From a virus, in IMG/VR virus record IMGVR_UViG_3300034101_001322, positions 1 through 64,000 of that record: a DNA stretch of 64,000 bases. One strand, given 5' to 3'. Shown piece after piece: positions 21,012 to 30,093 of this stretch (within the stretch, counting starts at the first letter, position 1; every line of letters starts with the position of its first letter). The notes under the pieces were generated by a model. That model saw only the letters and a list, made by a program, of their open reading frames with translations, ran no database searches and was not told the origin of the DNA. Made by a program: the position numbers and the translations under genes.

Positions 21012-23042
21012 ATGTCAGAGGTCTTTTCTTTTCGTTTATCAGATGAGTTTGTAACAAAATACGCAGCAGCACCAGCCCCATTTGGGTTTTCCGATGCTGG
21101 ATCTAACTCATTAGGCGAGATTACGTTTATTCGTACTTACTCTCGTGTTAAAGAAGACGGAACTAAAGAACGTTGGCATGAGGTTTGCCGTCGTGTAATC
21201 GAGGGTATGTATTCAGTGCAAAAGAACCATGCCAAGGACAATCGTCTACCATGGAACGATAACAAAGCACAGAAGTCTGCACAAGAAGCATTCCAAAGAA
21301 TGTTTGAATTAAAGTGGACTCCACCAGGTCGTGGTCTCTGGGCGTTTGGAACTCCTATGACTATGGAAAAGCGCAACTCTGCATCCCTTCAAAACTGTGC
21401 AATGGTCTCTACTCGTGATATTGATCGTAATGATCCTGGTGCCCTTTTTGCTTGGGTAATGGATGCACTTATGCTGGGTATTGGAGTAGGGTTTGACACT
21501 ATTGGTCAAGATAAGCAAATGTCTATTTATGCACCCACAGAGCCAGCCTCTATCTATGAAATCCCAGATACTCGTGAAGGATGGGTAGAATCTGTTAGAT
21601 TACTTATTAACTCATTCTTGCGTCAAAACCAGCCTATCCAAGAGTTTAACTATGACCTTATCCGTCCACTAGGAGCCCCTATTAAGGGCTTTGGAGGCGT
21701 TGCAAGCGGTCCAGCACCGCTCATTGATCTCCATACACGGATTCGCAATGTAATTGGCTCTAGAGCGGGAGAAGTATTAGATAGCCGTGCTATTGTAGAT
21801 ATCGTAAACCTTATTGGTACATGTGTTGTTTCTGGCAATGTTCGTCGTTCTGCTACCCTTGCACTTGGCGCACCAGGAGATAAAGATTTTATTAATCTAA
21901 AAAACCCAGAAGTCTTTGCAGACCGTAATTCATATGATCCAGAAAAGCCAGGTTGGGCGTGGATGAGTAACAACTCAATCGCTGCTGAAGTTGGAACTAA
22001 ATATGAAGACTATGTAGATTTAATTGCAGATAATGGAGAACCAGGTTTTATCTGGCTTGATGTTGCTAGAAACTTTGGTCGTCTTGCAGATCCTGCAGAT
22101 GGTAAAGATTCTAGAATTATGGGCTTCAATCCTTGTGCGGAGCAGCCATTGGAATCATACGAACTTTGTACACTTGTAGAAGTGCACTTAAATCGTCATG
22201 AGTCCAAGGAGGACTTCCTCAAGACATTGAAGTTTGCATACTTATATGGTAAGACTGTTACTCTTATGCCAACACATTGGCAACAGACAAACGGCATCAT
22301 GCAACGTAATCGCCGTATTGGTACTTCACTTACAGGCATTGCTGCATTTGCTGATGAGCACGGTCTTCCAGTTATTCGTGAATGGATGGACGAAGGATAC
22401 AATACAATTCGTAAATACGATCACTCATATTCAGAATGGCTATGTGTTCGTGAATCAGTTCGTGTAACTACTGTTAAACCATCAGGATCAGTATCACTTC
22501 TTTCTGGTGCTACCCCTGGAGTTCACTGGGGACCTGGTGGAGAGTTCTACCTTCGTGCTATTCGTTTTGGTGATCAAGATCCAATGCTTCATTTGTTTAA
22601 AGCAGCGGGATATAAGATTGAACCAGATTTAGTATCAGCAAATACACAAGTAGTCTACTTCCCTGTAGCATCTGGACATAAGCGTTCAGAGAAGCAGGTA
22701 AGTCTATTTGAAAAAATTGGTTTGGCAGCAACTGCTCAAAAGTACTGGTCAGATAACGGAGTTTCTGTAACACTTTCATTTGACAAGGAGAATGAAAAGA
22801 AGTTTATTGCTCCTGCTCTCAATATGTACGAGGGACAGTTAAAGGCAGTATCATTCTTACCAATGGGAGACAAGGTTTATCCACAACAGCCGTACTCAGA
22901 AATTACAAGAGAAGAGTACAACGCTTACGTTGGAACTATCGGTAAGATTGACTGGTCTGCCATTTATGATGGTAAGGACAATTTAGATGCCGAGTCTGAA
23001 AAGTATTGTTCTACAGACGCATGTGAAATTAAACTATATTAG
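21012..23042 (+). CDS. nrdJ: class II (B12-dependent) monomeric ribonucleoside-triphosphate reductase
   Basis: 676 residues, Lactobacillus leichmannii RTPR-like. It reduces ribonucleotides to deoxyribonucleotides with adenosylcobalamin as radical source, supplying precursors for phage replication. Key residues are visible: Cys129 (SLQNCAMV), thiyl-radical Cys375 with Glu377 in FNPCAEQPLESYELC, Cys386 as redox partner of Cys129, and the C-terminal shuttle pair Cys666/Cys671 (CSTDAC). VKPSGSVSLLSGATPG is the family's phosphate-binding loop. Length is a little below the 739 of the bacterial enzyme. No intein is present. The host must provide or import B12. It sits alone between fibres and head genes with its own promoter. 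Confidence 0.92.
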   Translation: MSEVFSFRLSDEFVTKYAAAPAPFGFSDAGSNSLGEITFIRTYSRVKEDGTKERWHEVCRRVIEGMYSVQKNHAKDNRLPWNDNKAQKSAQEAFQRMFELKWTPPGRGLWAFGTPMTMEKRNSASLQNCAMVSTRDIDRNDPGALFAWVMDALMLGIGVGFDTIGQDKQMSIYAPTEPASIYEIPDTREGWVESVRLLINSFLRQNQPIQEFNYDLIRPLGAPIKGFGGVASGPAPLIDLHTRIRNVIGSRAGEVLDSRAIVDIVNLIGTCVVSGNVRRSATLALGAPGDKDFINLKNPEVFADRNSYDPEKPGWAWMSNNSIAAEVGTKYEDYVDLIADNGEPGFIWLDVARNFGRLADPADGKDSRIMGFNPCAEQPLESYELCTLVEVHLNRHESKEDFLKTLKFAYLYGKTVTLMPTHWQQTNGIMQRNRRIGTSLTGIAAFADEHGLPVIREWMDEGYNTIRKYDHSYSEWLCVRESVRVTTVKPSGSVSLLSGATPGVHWGPGGEFYLRAIRFGDQDPMLHLFKAAGYKIEPDLVSANTQVVYFPVASGHKRSEKQVSLFEKIGLAATAQKYWSDNGVSVTLSFDKENEKKFIAPALNMYEGQLKAVSFLPMGDKVYPQQPYSEITREEYNAYVGTIGKIDWSAIYDGKDNLDAESEKYCSTDACEIKLY

Positions 23043-23051
23043 TCTTTGCCC

Positions 23052-23060
23052 TGCTATAAT
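23052..23060 (+). promoter_or_regulatory. extended -10 promoter TGCTATAAT with SD
   Basis: Perfect extended -10 directly after the reductase gene. A short leader with AGGAG precedes the ATG at 23078. Confidence 0.6.
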
Positions 23061-23077
23061 AAGGGTATAGGAGAAAT

Positions 23078-26000
23078 ATGTCTAACCCATCAAACTTATA
23101 TGCAGAAAAGATATACTCAGAGCACCCATTAGTTCTTTGGGCGTTAGACGATAAGGCTGATTACGTAGACCTTATATCTGAAGCAAATAGAGATGTAGAA
23201 ACTGATTGGTCTGTTTCTGGCGGCACAGCAGTAGAAGGATCCGCTGCTAATGAGCCATTTCCTGATAGCATAACTACTGAAATTGAAGGAAATGTTCCAG
23301 TTGGAAGTACAAACGACATTATTTGTATTAGTCCAGATTTAATTAATTTTACAGACTTAAACTCTGAACTTGGTACATTCTCTGTTGGCGGGTATTTTTA
23401 TTCAAATAGCGCATACCTAGACTCAATATCTATTGGGTATGAATATACAGATACAACAACCTCTTTAGTTGTTCAAAAACTAAAAACTTTTCCAACCACA
23501 ATATTTCAAAACTGGGCATTTGTATCTGAAACATTTGAAATTCCTGATGAGAATACAGAATTACGGGCTGTTGTTAAGATAGTTACTAATACTGGTGGGG
23601 CAAGCACAGCAGATTATCAATTTTATATCAATGGAATAACAGTTGGTCAATGGGCTGAAGACTTCAATGCAATTTCCCTTGGCGTAGTGCCAGAGGCTTT
23701 TCCAAACACAATAGCGCTCACCACAACAAGCCAGGCAATTCCAACAGCCCCTTACGGAATATCTTCTGACGAAGGTTACTATCTTGTAGATAATAATTCT
23801 ATTGTTGCAAAAAACTCAAGTGTTCCTATGGTCTTTGGAGCATCTGGAGTAACAGTTGTCACACCCAACTCTGGAGGAGACCCGTCTCTCATTGTTCCAG
23901 GAAAAGGATTTTTAAATGAACTTGGAAGATACAAAGATTATACTGTAGAGTTTTGGGCAAGAATAAGTTGCGACTCTTCAACCCCTAAAAGAATATTTGG
24001 TCCAATAAACAGTACAGATGGACTTTACGTTGAAGGTGGCTTTTTAACATTTGTTCTTGGTAGTGAATTTGGATCACACTTTGTGGGCGAGTGGTTTAGA
24101 CCAATGCTTATTCATATTCGTGTAATTAGAAACTCTGTTAGCATATTACTTAACGGAGAAGAAGTTATTTCTTTTCCTGTCGACACAGAGTCTTTAGAGT
24201 TGCCAGAACCATTAAACTTAGGAAAGTCACAAGACTGGCTTGGCTTCTATGCTTATGCAGACGTTACTCCAGTAGAGATTGACTGTGTTGCAATTTATCC
24301 ATACCAGGTTCCAGTAACAGTTGCTAAGCGTAGATGGGTATATGGTCAGGGAGTTTTATCTCCTGAAGGAATTAATTCCGCATATGGAGGAACATCTGCA
24401 TTTATTGATTATCCATTTGCAGACTATACAGCCAACTATAATTATCCAGATTTTGCCTCATGGCAGCAGGGTACATTTGACAACCTTGTAACAACAAACA
24501 CTGCATTAACAACGCCAGAATACACTTTGCCAGAAATCTTTTTAGACTCAAAGACTATCAATGACCTTTATGTTGATAATCAAGAAATCCAAGAGGTTGC
24601 ATCTGGTATAACAGTGCCTAAAAAATTTATAACATTTAGACCAAATAATACTTGGAGTTCAAAACAGTGTTATTTTAATTTCCCACAACTTAATGTTTTA
24701 AATGATCAAGTTAGATCTGTTTATGCAGTTTTTAGTACAACCGACATAGGACCAGAATCTGGACCAGTGCAGTCACAGACACTTATTAAGATATATAACT
24801 CTTTAACTAGTGATTTTTTTATTGTTAGACAAGAAGAAGATTTAATTAAATATGCTTTAAATTATAACGGAGTAGAAGAGTTACTTTACACAACAGCAAG
24901 TCTTGAATCAGATCAGTTATTTTCAGTAGGACTAAATTTTCAAACAATATCAAATACATTTGGAGAAAATGTTTCATCATTTTTTGGAAATCAAAATGGA
25001 TTAAAACTATACATAGGAGGAGATGAAGAGGCAGAAAATACATTTACTGGTAAAATTTATTCTGTTGGATTATCTACTGCATCTAATACGGTTGAAATAG
25101 CAGATTACTTTGATGAAAATGGCTTTATATTATTTGATGATTTGTTAGAAAGCGGAGTAACGGAAGAAACCTCTGCAGCATTAATAGATCACACTGCAAG
25201 TTATACCCTGCTACCAACAGAGTCTTATGAAAAATTTTTTTTAGACATTGGTGTTTCAGGATATTGGCAAGATTATATGCCGCTATCATATTTTGCCAAA
25301 TATGTAGCAAATGATGTTGGAAATCAATTTTATGATCTTGACTTTTTGCAATTTAACATAGGATACCCTGGACCATCTTCTAGTTCTCAGTCTGAAGAGG
25401 TTGCTGAGTCCTGGACATATGCTGATTTAAAATCACAGTTTGAGCACCCAGAACAAAAGACCTATTATCAGTTTGATAATTTCCTATTTACTGGCTGGTC
25501 TAATTATGAAGATATTGAACAAAAGTCTGTTAAGTTCTACCAATATGATACAGAAAATGCCTCTATTAGAAGTTATGTAACCTTTCAATATGTCATGGAA
25601 GGTGCTAACTCACCACAAACAAGTTTTGATAGAGTTGAAGCAGCAAAGTCTACACGTATAGTAGACATTGACGAGCACCCACTTTGGGCAACAACAAAGT
25701 TTGAAGTTGTTGACAATACAATTATTTATCCAACAAAGACCATTGACTTTAACGAGTTAGCCATAGTTTATCACCTTGAGTTTAACATTAGAAATATTCT
25801 TACAAAACCAATTGCCTTGCGTAGACTAGAAGTTGCATCTCAGGCACTTAATGCAAACTCCTTTAATCCAATAGGAACTAGATTTAGCCTAAACATGTTT
25901 CCCTATAAAAGAGCAGGGCTGTACTACGACTATAAATCTAAAAACCCATTTAGCATTTACAAGGGAAGTACTCCATATCTATATCTAAATAGAAAGAGTG

Positions 26001-26728
26001 GAATTGAAGTGCGTGGCTCTTTTGATCCACAGGTTAGCCGTGGTATTGCTGTTCCAATCAATCAAACATCGGCTGCAAATTATCGTATTAGTGCGGCTCA
26101 GATTTGGATGAGATATGATGATGACTTTTTCCCAGGCACACCAACAGAATTGTTTGAGATCGAGTATAAGGCTGACACAATAAAGTTTTATATGGTTGCA
26201 GATAGTTCAAAGGGCTCTAGGGCTAGAATATTTGCTAGAAGCCAAAACACTGGACTAGAGTTTAACGGTCTTGCTTATTTCTGGAACGGAGCACTTGTTC
26301 GTGAACCAGTAATCACCAAGAAGGAGTGGGGAGTGCTTGGTATTGCTTTCTCAACAGCCCTAAACTTTGATGGATACCTAGGCGGTATTAACCTAACTGG
26401 TCCAATGCTATTCAATAATATTGCCTACTATCAGGCTAATAACCTACAGCAGGTACAGAGTGCTTTAACACGACCATGGCTACAAGTTAAAACAGACGGA
26501 GTGACAAACTTTGATTGGCAGTATTGGTTAAATAACTTTACTTGGGAAGGTGTTTTGGTTATCTCAGCCTCAGACCTGTATGGTGTAAGCCCACAGGATG
26601 TATATAAGACCTATACAGGAACTAATAAGATTATTATTGATGACGATGAAGGCATGATCTTTGATGCAGAGAAATTAAAGATCTATGCAGATACAACTTG
26701 GCAGACCACTGTCAAGATTCCAGTATAG
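23078..26728 (+). CDS. giant lectin-like (LamG/ConA-type) structural protein
   Basis: 1216 residues, mainly beta. The opening SEHPLVLWALDDKADYVDLI and the segment around residues 270-420 (YKDYTVEFWARI, DGLYVEGGFLTFVLG, VSILLNGEEVISFPV, LNLGKSQDWLGFYAYADV, IDCVAIYPYQV) have the signature of concanavalin/LamG-like lectin domains. A second such domain lies near residues 490-690 (SFFGNQNGLKLYIGGDEE, FTGKIYSVGLST), and possibly a third near the C-terminus. These domains usually bind glycans, so a tail-side or capsid-side adhesion role is likely. No enzyme residues were recognised. It is placed between the reductase and the portal operon, an unusual spot for a tail protein. Confidence 0.65.
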   Translation: MSNPSNLYAEKIYSEHPLVLWALDDKADYVDLISEANRDVETDWSVSGGTAVEGSAANEPFPDSITTEIEGNVPVGSTNDIICISPDLINFTDLNSELGTFSVGGYFYSNSAYLDSISIGYEYTDTTTSLVVQKLKTFPTTIFQNWAFVSETFEIPDENTELRAVVKIVTNTGGASTADYQFYINGITVGQWAEDFNAISLGVVPEAFPNTIALTTTSQAIPTAPYGISSDEGYYLVDNNSIVAKNSSVPMVFGASGVTVVTPNSGGDPSLIVPGKGFLNELGRYKDYTVEFWARISCDSSTPKRIFGPINSTDGLYVEGGFLTFVLGSEFGSHFVGEWFRPMLIHIRVIRNSVSILLNGEEVISFPVDTESLELPEPLNLGKSQDWLGFYAYADVTPVEIDCVAIYPYQVPVTVAKRRWVYGQGVLSPEGINSAYGGTSAFIDYPFADYTANYNYPDFASWQQGTFDNLVTTNTALTTPEYTLPEIFLDSKTINDLYVDNQEIQEVASGITVPKKFITFRPNNTWSSKQCYFNFPQLNVLNDQVRSVYAVFSTTDIGPESGPVQSQTLIKIYNSLTSDFFIVRQEEDLIKYALNYNGVEELLYTTASLESDQLFSVGLNFQTISNTFGENVSSFFGNQNGLKLYIGGDEEAENTFTGKIYSVGLSTASNTVEIADYFDENGFILFDDLLESGVTEETSAALIDHTASYTLLPTESYEKFFLDIGVSGYWQDYMPLSYFAKYVANDVGNQFYDLDFLQFNIGYPGPSSSSQSEEVAESWTYADLKSQFEHPEQKTYYQFDNFLFTGWSNYEDIEQKSVKFYQYDTENASIRSYVTFQYVMEGANSPQTSFDRVEAAKSTRIVDIDEHPLWATTKFEVVDNTIIYPTKTIDFNELAIVYHLEFNIRNILTKPIALRRLEVASQALNANSFNPIGTRFSLNMFPYKRAGLYYDYKSKNPFSIYKGSTPYLYLNRKSGIEVRGSFDPQVSRGIAVPINQTSAANYRISAAQIWMRYDDDFFPGTPTELFEIEYKADTIKFYMVADSSKGSRARIFARSQNTGLEFNGLAYFWNGALVREPVITKKEWGVLGIAFSTALNFDGYLGGINLTGPMLFNNIAYYQANNLQQVQSALTRPWLQVKTDGVTNFDWQYWLNNFTWEGVLVISASDLYGVSPQDVYKTYTGTNKIIIDDDEGMIFDAEKLKIYADTTWQTTVKIPV

Positions 26729-26730
26729 TA

Positions 26731-26739
26731 TGCTATACT
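26731..26739 (+). promoter_or_regulatory. extended -10 promoter TGCTATACT
   Basis: Ends 7 bases before the ATG at 26747. Leaderless transcription of the portal operon is predicted. Confidence 0.6.
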
Positions 26740-26746
26740 TGTAGTT

Positions 26747-27118
26747 ATGGATAACGAAATTCTTAAAAAAGTTGGCAATGTCCGACGCAAAGTAATAGAA
26801 AAAGACTATAATTGGGGTCTCTATGTGTACAAAAAGTCAGATGGAAACTGGTTTACTGACGGTAGCGGAAGCGTTTTAAACATTCCATCAGAGCGTGGTG
26901 ACATTTCAAAGATTGCAGAGTTACGTAAGGTTGCTGCTTACTATGGAGATGATGGTGAAGGCAAGGCTGTCTTTGTACCTGGTTTGACAAGAATTAGCGA
27001 AGAAGAGCACTCAGAACAAATGGATAGAATGAAGAACGGTTTGATTCCTTCTATGAATGACCACGGTGCTTGGGTAGCAGCACGACAAACCTATGACAAG
27101 TATGGTAGCGATGACTGA
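26747..27118 (+). CDS. conserved protein before the portal, unknown function
   Basis: 123 residues. Charged N-terminus (ILKKVGNVRRKVIEKDYNWG), an aromatic centre (LYVYKKSDGNWFTDG), ISKIAELRKVAAYYGDDGEG and a C-terminus DHGAWVAARQTYDKYG. No membrane segment or metal site. It overlaps the portal start by 8 bases (ATGACTGATG), implying coupled translation. In most phages this place is held by terminase or a small connector, but the protein shows no ATPase or nuclease motif, so terminase is excluded. Confidence 0.6.
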   Translation: MDNEILKKVGNVRRKVIEKDYNWGLYVYKKSDGNWFTDGSGSVLNIPSERGDISKIAELRKVAAYYGDDGEGKAVFVPGLTRISEEEHSEQMDRMKNGLIPSMNDHGAWVAARQTYDKYGSDD

Positions 27119-28706
27119 TGATTATGTAAGAGTTGGGTTAAATACTCAACCAAAAGAAGATAGTCCATTTAACGAACAAGATCCGTTTAATAAGTCTTGG
27201 GAAAATCTAAAAGATTACAATGGGTTAAATCAAAACTTTCGTAGAAAAACTTCACGCAATGTTGCGAAGGCAGTAATAATTCCAACAGATGCGTATTTAG
27301 ATTCAGCAAATGCAACGCCTTCAGGTGTAGATGCATCATCAAAGGCTATCAATCCTGGAACTGTATATCGTAATGGATACGGATTATTTGATGTAATCAC
27401 ACCACCATATAATATGTATGAGTTGGCTAATTTTTATGACACATCTTTTGCAAACCACGCTGCTATTGATGCTAAGGTAGAAAACGTTGTTGGTCTTGGA
27501 TATCGTTTTGATATTGCAGATAGAACGATGCTAAGGTTTGAGATGAATGCTGATCAGTCAGCAGTTGAACGTGCTCGTAATCGTATTGAAAGAATGAAAC
27601 TTGAACTAAAGGATTGGCTTGAAAATCTTAACGATGATGATTCATTTACCAAGACTATGGAAAAGTTTTACACAGATGTTCAGGCAACAGGAAATGGCTA
27701 CCTAGAAATTGGTAGAACTGTAACTGGAGAAATCGGATATGTCGGACACATTCCAGCAACCACAGTTCGTGTACGTAGACTCCGTGATGGATTTGTTCAA
27801 ATCATTGGAAACTCTGTTGTTTACTTCAGAAATTTTGGGGCAAGAAACCCAAACCCAATGACTGGAGATACTCGTCCAAACGAAATCATTCATTACAAAG
27901 AATACTCTCCACTAAACACATACTATGGAATTCCAGACATTGTTGCTGCTCTTCCATCTCTTATTGGTGACCAACTTGCCTCACAGTATAATATTGATTA
28001 CTTTGAGAACAAGGCTGTTCCAAGATATATTGTAACTCTTAAAGGCGCAAAACTATCATCAGATGGTGAAGACAAGATGTTTAGATTCTTGCAGACAGGA
28101 CTTAAGTCTCAGTCACACAGAACACTCTACATCCCACTTCCTGGAGACACTGATCAGAATAAGGTTGAGTTTAAAATGGAGCCAATTGAAAACGGTATCC
28201 AAGATGGCTCATTTAAAGAGTATCGTAAACAAAACCGTGATGACATTTTAATTGCTCATCAGGTTCCAATCTCTAAACTTGGTGGTGCTGACTCAGGCAT
28301 TGCTGCAGCACTTTCACAAGATCGTACCTTTAAAGAGCAGGTTTCTCGTCCAGCACAGAAGCACCTTGAAAAGGTAGTCAATAAGATTATTAAAGAAAAG
28401 ACAGACATTCTTGAACTTAAGTTTAATGAACTTACGCTTACAGATGAAATTGCTCAATCTCAGATTATTGAGCGTTATGTTAAGACACAGGTTATGACTC
28501 CAAATGAGGCTCGTGAGAAGTTAGATCTTCCACAAAGAGCAGACGGAGATGAGCCATTTGTAATGTCACCACGTCAAGCAACTGATTCAAGAGCAAACTT
28601 GGCGGGTAACAGACAAAGAGATGCTGAAAGAACAAATAACAACTCAGACTCTACAACAACCGTCTCTGGACGCAATGCACAAGGAGAGGGTAGGGCATCT
28701 CAATAA
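27111..28706 (+). CDS. portal protein (HK97/PBSX-type)
   Basis: 531 residues from the ATG overlapping the previous gene; an in-frame ATG 18 bases upstream is less likely. The portal forms the dodecameric DNA channel at one capsid vertex and docks the packaging motor. Visible features are the N-terminal PPYNMYELANFYDTS and AAIDAKVENVVGLGY, the wing region ATGNGYLEIGRTVTGEIGYV, HIPATTVRVRR, NEIIHYKEYSPLNTYYGIPD, and the crown/clip helices AALSQDRTFKEQVSRP. The C-terminal tail is Asn/Ser/Thr-rich and disordered. All match phage portal family 2-type proteins. The protease and capsid genes follow. Confidence 0.88.
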   Translation: MTDDYVRVGLNTQPKEDSPFNEQDPFNKSWENLKDYNGLNQNFRRKTSRNVAKAVIIPTDAYLDSANATPSGVDASSKAINPGTVYRNGYGLFDVITPPYNMYELANFYDTSFANHAAIDAKVENVVGLGYRFDIADRTMLRFEMNADQSAVERARNRIERMKLELKDWLENLNDDDSFTKTMEKFYTDVQATGNGYLEIGRTVTGEIGYVGHIPATTVRVRRLRDGFVQIIGNSVVYFRNFGARNPNPMTGDTRPNEIIHYKEYSPLNTYYGIPDIVAALPSLIGDQLASQYNIDYFENKAVPRYIVTLKGAKLSSDGEDKMFRFLQTGLKSQSHRTLYIPLPGDTDQNKVEFKMEPIENGIQDGSFKEYRKQNRDDILIAHQVPISKLGGADSGIAAALSQDRTFKEQVSRPAQKHLEKVVNKIIKEKTDILELKFNELTLTDEIAQSQIIERYVKTQVMTPNEAREKLDLPQRADGDEPFVMSPRQATDSRANLAGNRQRDAERTNNNSDSTTTVSGRNAQGEGRASQ

Positions 28707-28728
28707 TTGAGATAACCTTTAAAATGTT

Positions 28729-28737
28729 TGGTATAAT
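28729..28737 (+). promoter_or_regulatory. extended -10 promoter TGGTATAAT
   Basis: Perfect extended -10 ending 9 bases before the ATG at 28747. A leaderless or near-leaderless message for protease, scaffold and capsid is expected. Confidence 0.6.
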
Positions 28738-28746
28738 GGTTACGAT

Positions 28747-30066
28747 ATGTTAATAAATAAGGCTCATTGGGTGACTGATGGCGACAACGTTCGTCTATCG
28801 ATGCCTATTGGAAAAGTTGATATTGAGCGCCGCATGGTGTCAGGTTTTGCAACCCTAGACAACATCGATAAGCAAGGCGACATTGTTACCACAGAGTCCA
28901 GTATAAATGCATTTAAGAATTTCCGTGGAAATCTCCGTGAGATGCACCAGCCTTCAGCAGTCGGCAAGATTGTTTCATTTAAAGAGGATCGTTACTTTGA
29001 TCCAAATACAAAAAAGTTTTATAGTGGAGTATATGTTTCAGCATATGTCTCAAAGGGTGCACAAGATGCCTGGGAAAAGGTTCTTGATGGAACCTATACT
29101 GGTTTCTCAATTGGTGGAAACATCAAGACTTGGGATGATGCATTCAACGAAGAGATGGACAAGTCAATCCGTGTTATTAAAGAGTACGATTTATTCGAAC
29201 TATCTCTTGTAGATTCACCAGCAAATCAGTTCGCAAACATTATATCAATTGAAAAGCAGAATGGTCACAACGTAATCGGTGGCTTAATTTCAAAGGTAGA
29301 TACAGAAAATATTTTTTATGACCAAGAGTCAGGCATGGTAATCGTATCAGATGCTGAATCAGTTAACCATCCAGTTACAGAGAAGCAAATGAAGAACATC
29401 GGTTTTGTTGAAAAGAATGATAATGAAAAAGCAGAAATGATAAAGTTCTTAGTTGATAGTGCTAAAGGCATTAGTACAATTAAGATTACAAAGGAGGTAA
29501 ACCCTATGACAGAAGCAACAGAAACAGCAGTTGATGCTGCAGTTGAAGAAGTTCAGGTCGCTCCAGAGGCACAACCAGCAGAGGTTGTTGAAACTCCTGC
29601 AGTCGTTGATGAGGCACCAGTAGCGGAGGCTACAGATGCAGAGAAGTCAATCGATGGTAGTGCAGATTCTTCTATTGAAAAATCAGAAGAGGGAGAAGTT
29701 GTTGCAACAGAAACTGTTGTAGCAAAGTCTGATGAGGCAGTTGTTGAGGCAGTTGCTGAAATCAAAAATTCTCTTACAAATGCCTTTGGCGATCTTGCAA
29801 CAACTATCAAGTCTCTTCATGAGCAAATTGTTGCACTAAATAAATCTCTTGACACAGTATCAGGTGAAGTTAAGTCCGTATCTGATGATGTAAAAAACGT
29901 CAAGGGAGTCTTTAATGAGTTTGGTAAGCGAGTAGATGCCGTTGAGCAAGACACCGCTTTCCGCAAGTCTGGCGATCTAGGCGAGATCGTGCAGTTTGAG
30001 CCTGAAAAGGTTCAGAAATCCCTATGGGGCGGTCGTTTCCTCACAAATACCGACCTATTTAACTAA
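28747..30066 (+). CDS. prohead maturation protease fused to scaffold domain (XkdF-like)
   Basis: 439 residues. Residues 1-180 form the protease: VSGFATLDNIDKQGDIVTTE, LREMHQPSAVGK with putative catalytic His67, TGFSIGG with putative Ser121, and YDLFELSLVDSPAN with Glu151. This fits the XkdF/HK97-type prohead protease. From about residue 254 the chain becomes Ala/Glu/Val-rich, then a long coiled-coil (IKSLHEQIVALNKSLDTVSG, VKSVSDDVKNVKGVFNEF) and a basic C-terminal hook, typical of a scaffold. The protease would trim the capsid and scaffold during maturation. An internal in-frame start with a very strong SD makes the scaffold separately. Confidence 0.82.
   Translation: MLINKAHWVTDGDNVRLSMPIGKVDIERRMVSGFATLDNIDKQGDIVTTESSINAFKNFRGNLREMHQPSAVGKIVSFKEDRYFDPNTKKFYSGVYVSAYVSKGAQDAWEKVLDGTYTGFSIGGNIKTWDDAFNEEMDKSIRVIKEYDLFELSLVDSPANQFANIISIEKQNGHNVIGGLISKVDTENIFYDQESGMVIVSDAESVNHPVTEKQMKNIGFVEKNDNEKAEMIKFLVDSAKGISTIKITKEVNPMTEATETAVDAAVEEVQVAPEAQPAEVVETPAVVDEAPVAEATDAEKSIDGSADSSIEKSEEGEVVATETVVAKSDEAVVEAVAEIKNSLTNAFGDLATTIKSLHEQIVALNKSLDTVSGEVKSVSDDVKNVKGVFNEFGKRVDAVEQDTAFRKSGDLGEIVQFEPEKVQKSLWGGRFLTNTDLFN
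29506..30066 (+). CDS. nested capsid scaffold protein (internal in-frame start)
   Basis: 186 residues starting MTEATETAVDAAVEEVQ. The ATG has the near-perfect SD AAGGAGG 8 bases upstream (29491-29497), stronger than the signal of the parent gene. The product would be the acidic linker, the coiled-coil and the C-terminal segment without the protease. In lambda the scaffold Nu3 is made the same way from inside the protease gene C, so the arrangement has good precedent. It explains how many scaffold copies can be made per protease. Direct proof needs protein data. Confidence 0.65.
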   Translation: MTEATETAVDAAVEEVQVAPEAQPAEVVETPAVVDEAPVAEATDAEKSIDGSADSSIEKSEEGEVVATETVVAKSDEAVVEAVAEIKNSLTNAFGDLATTIKSLHEQIVALNKSLDTVSGEVKSVSDDVKNVKGVFNEFGKRVDAVEQDTAFRKSGDLGEIVQFEPEKVQKSLWGGRFLTNTDLFN

Positions 30067-30093
30067 GGTAAAAATCACTAGGAGGTGAACAAT

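Noticed and set aside
26747-27118. Possible small terminase upstream of the portal
   Set aside because: No HTH, ATPase or nuclease motif is visible in the 123 residues.
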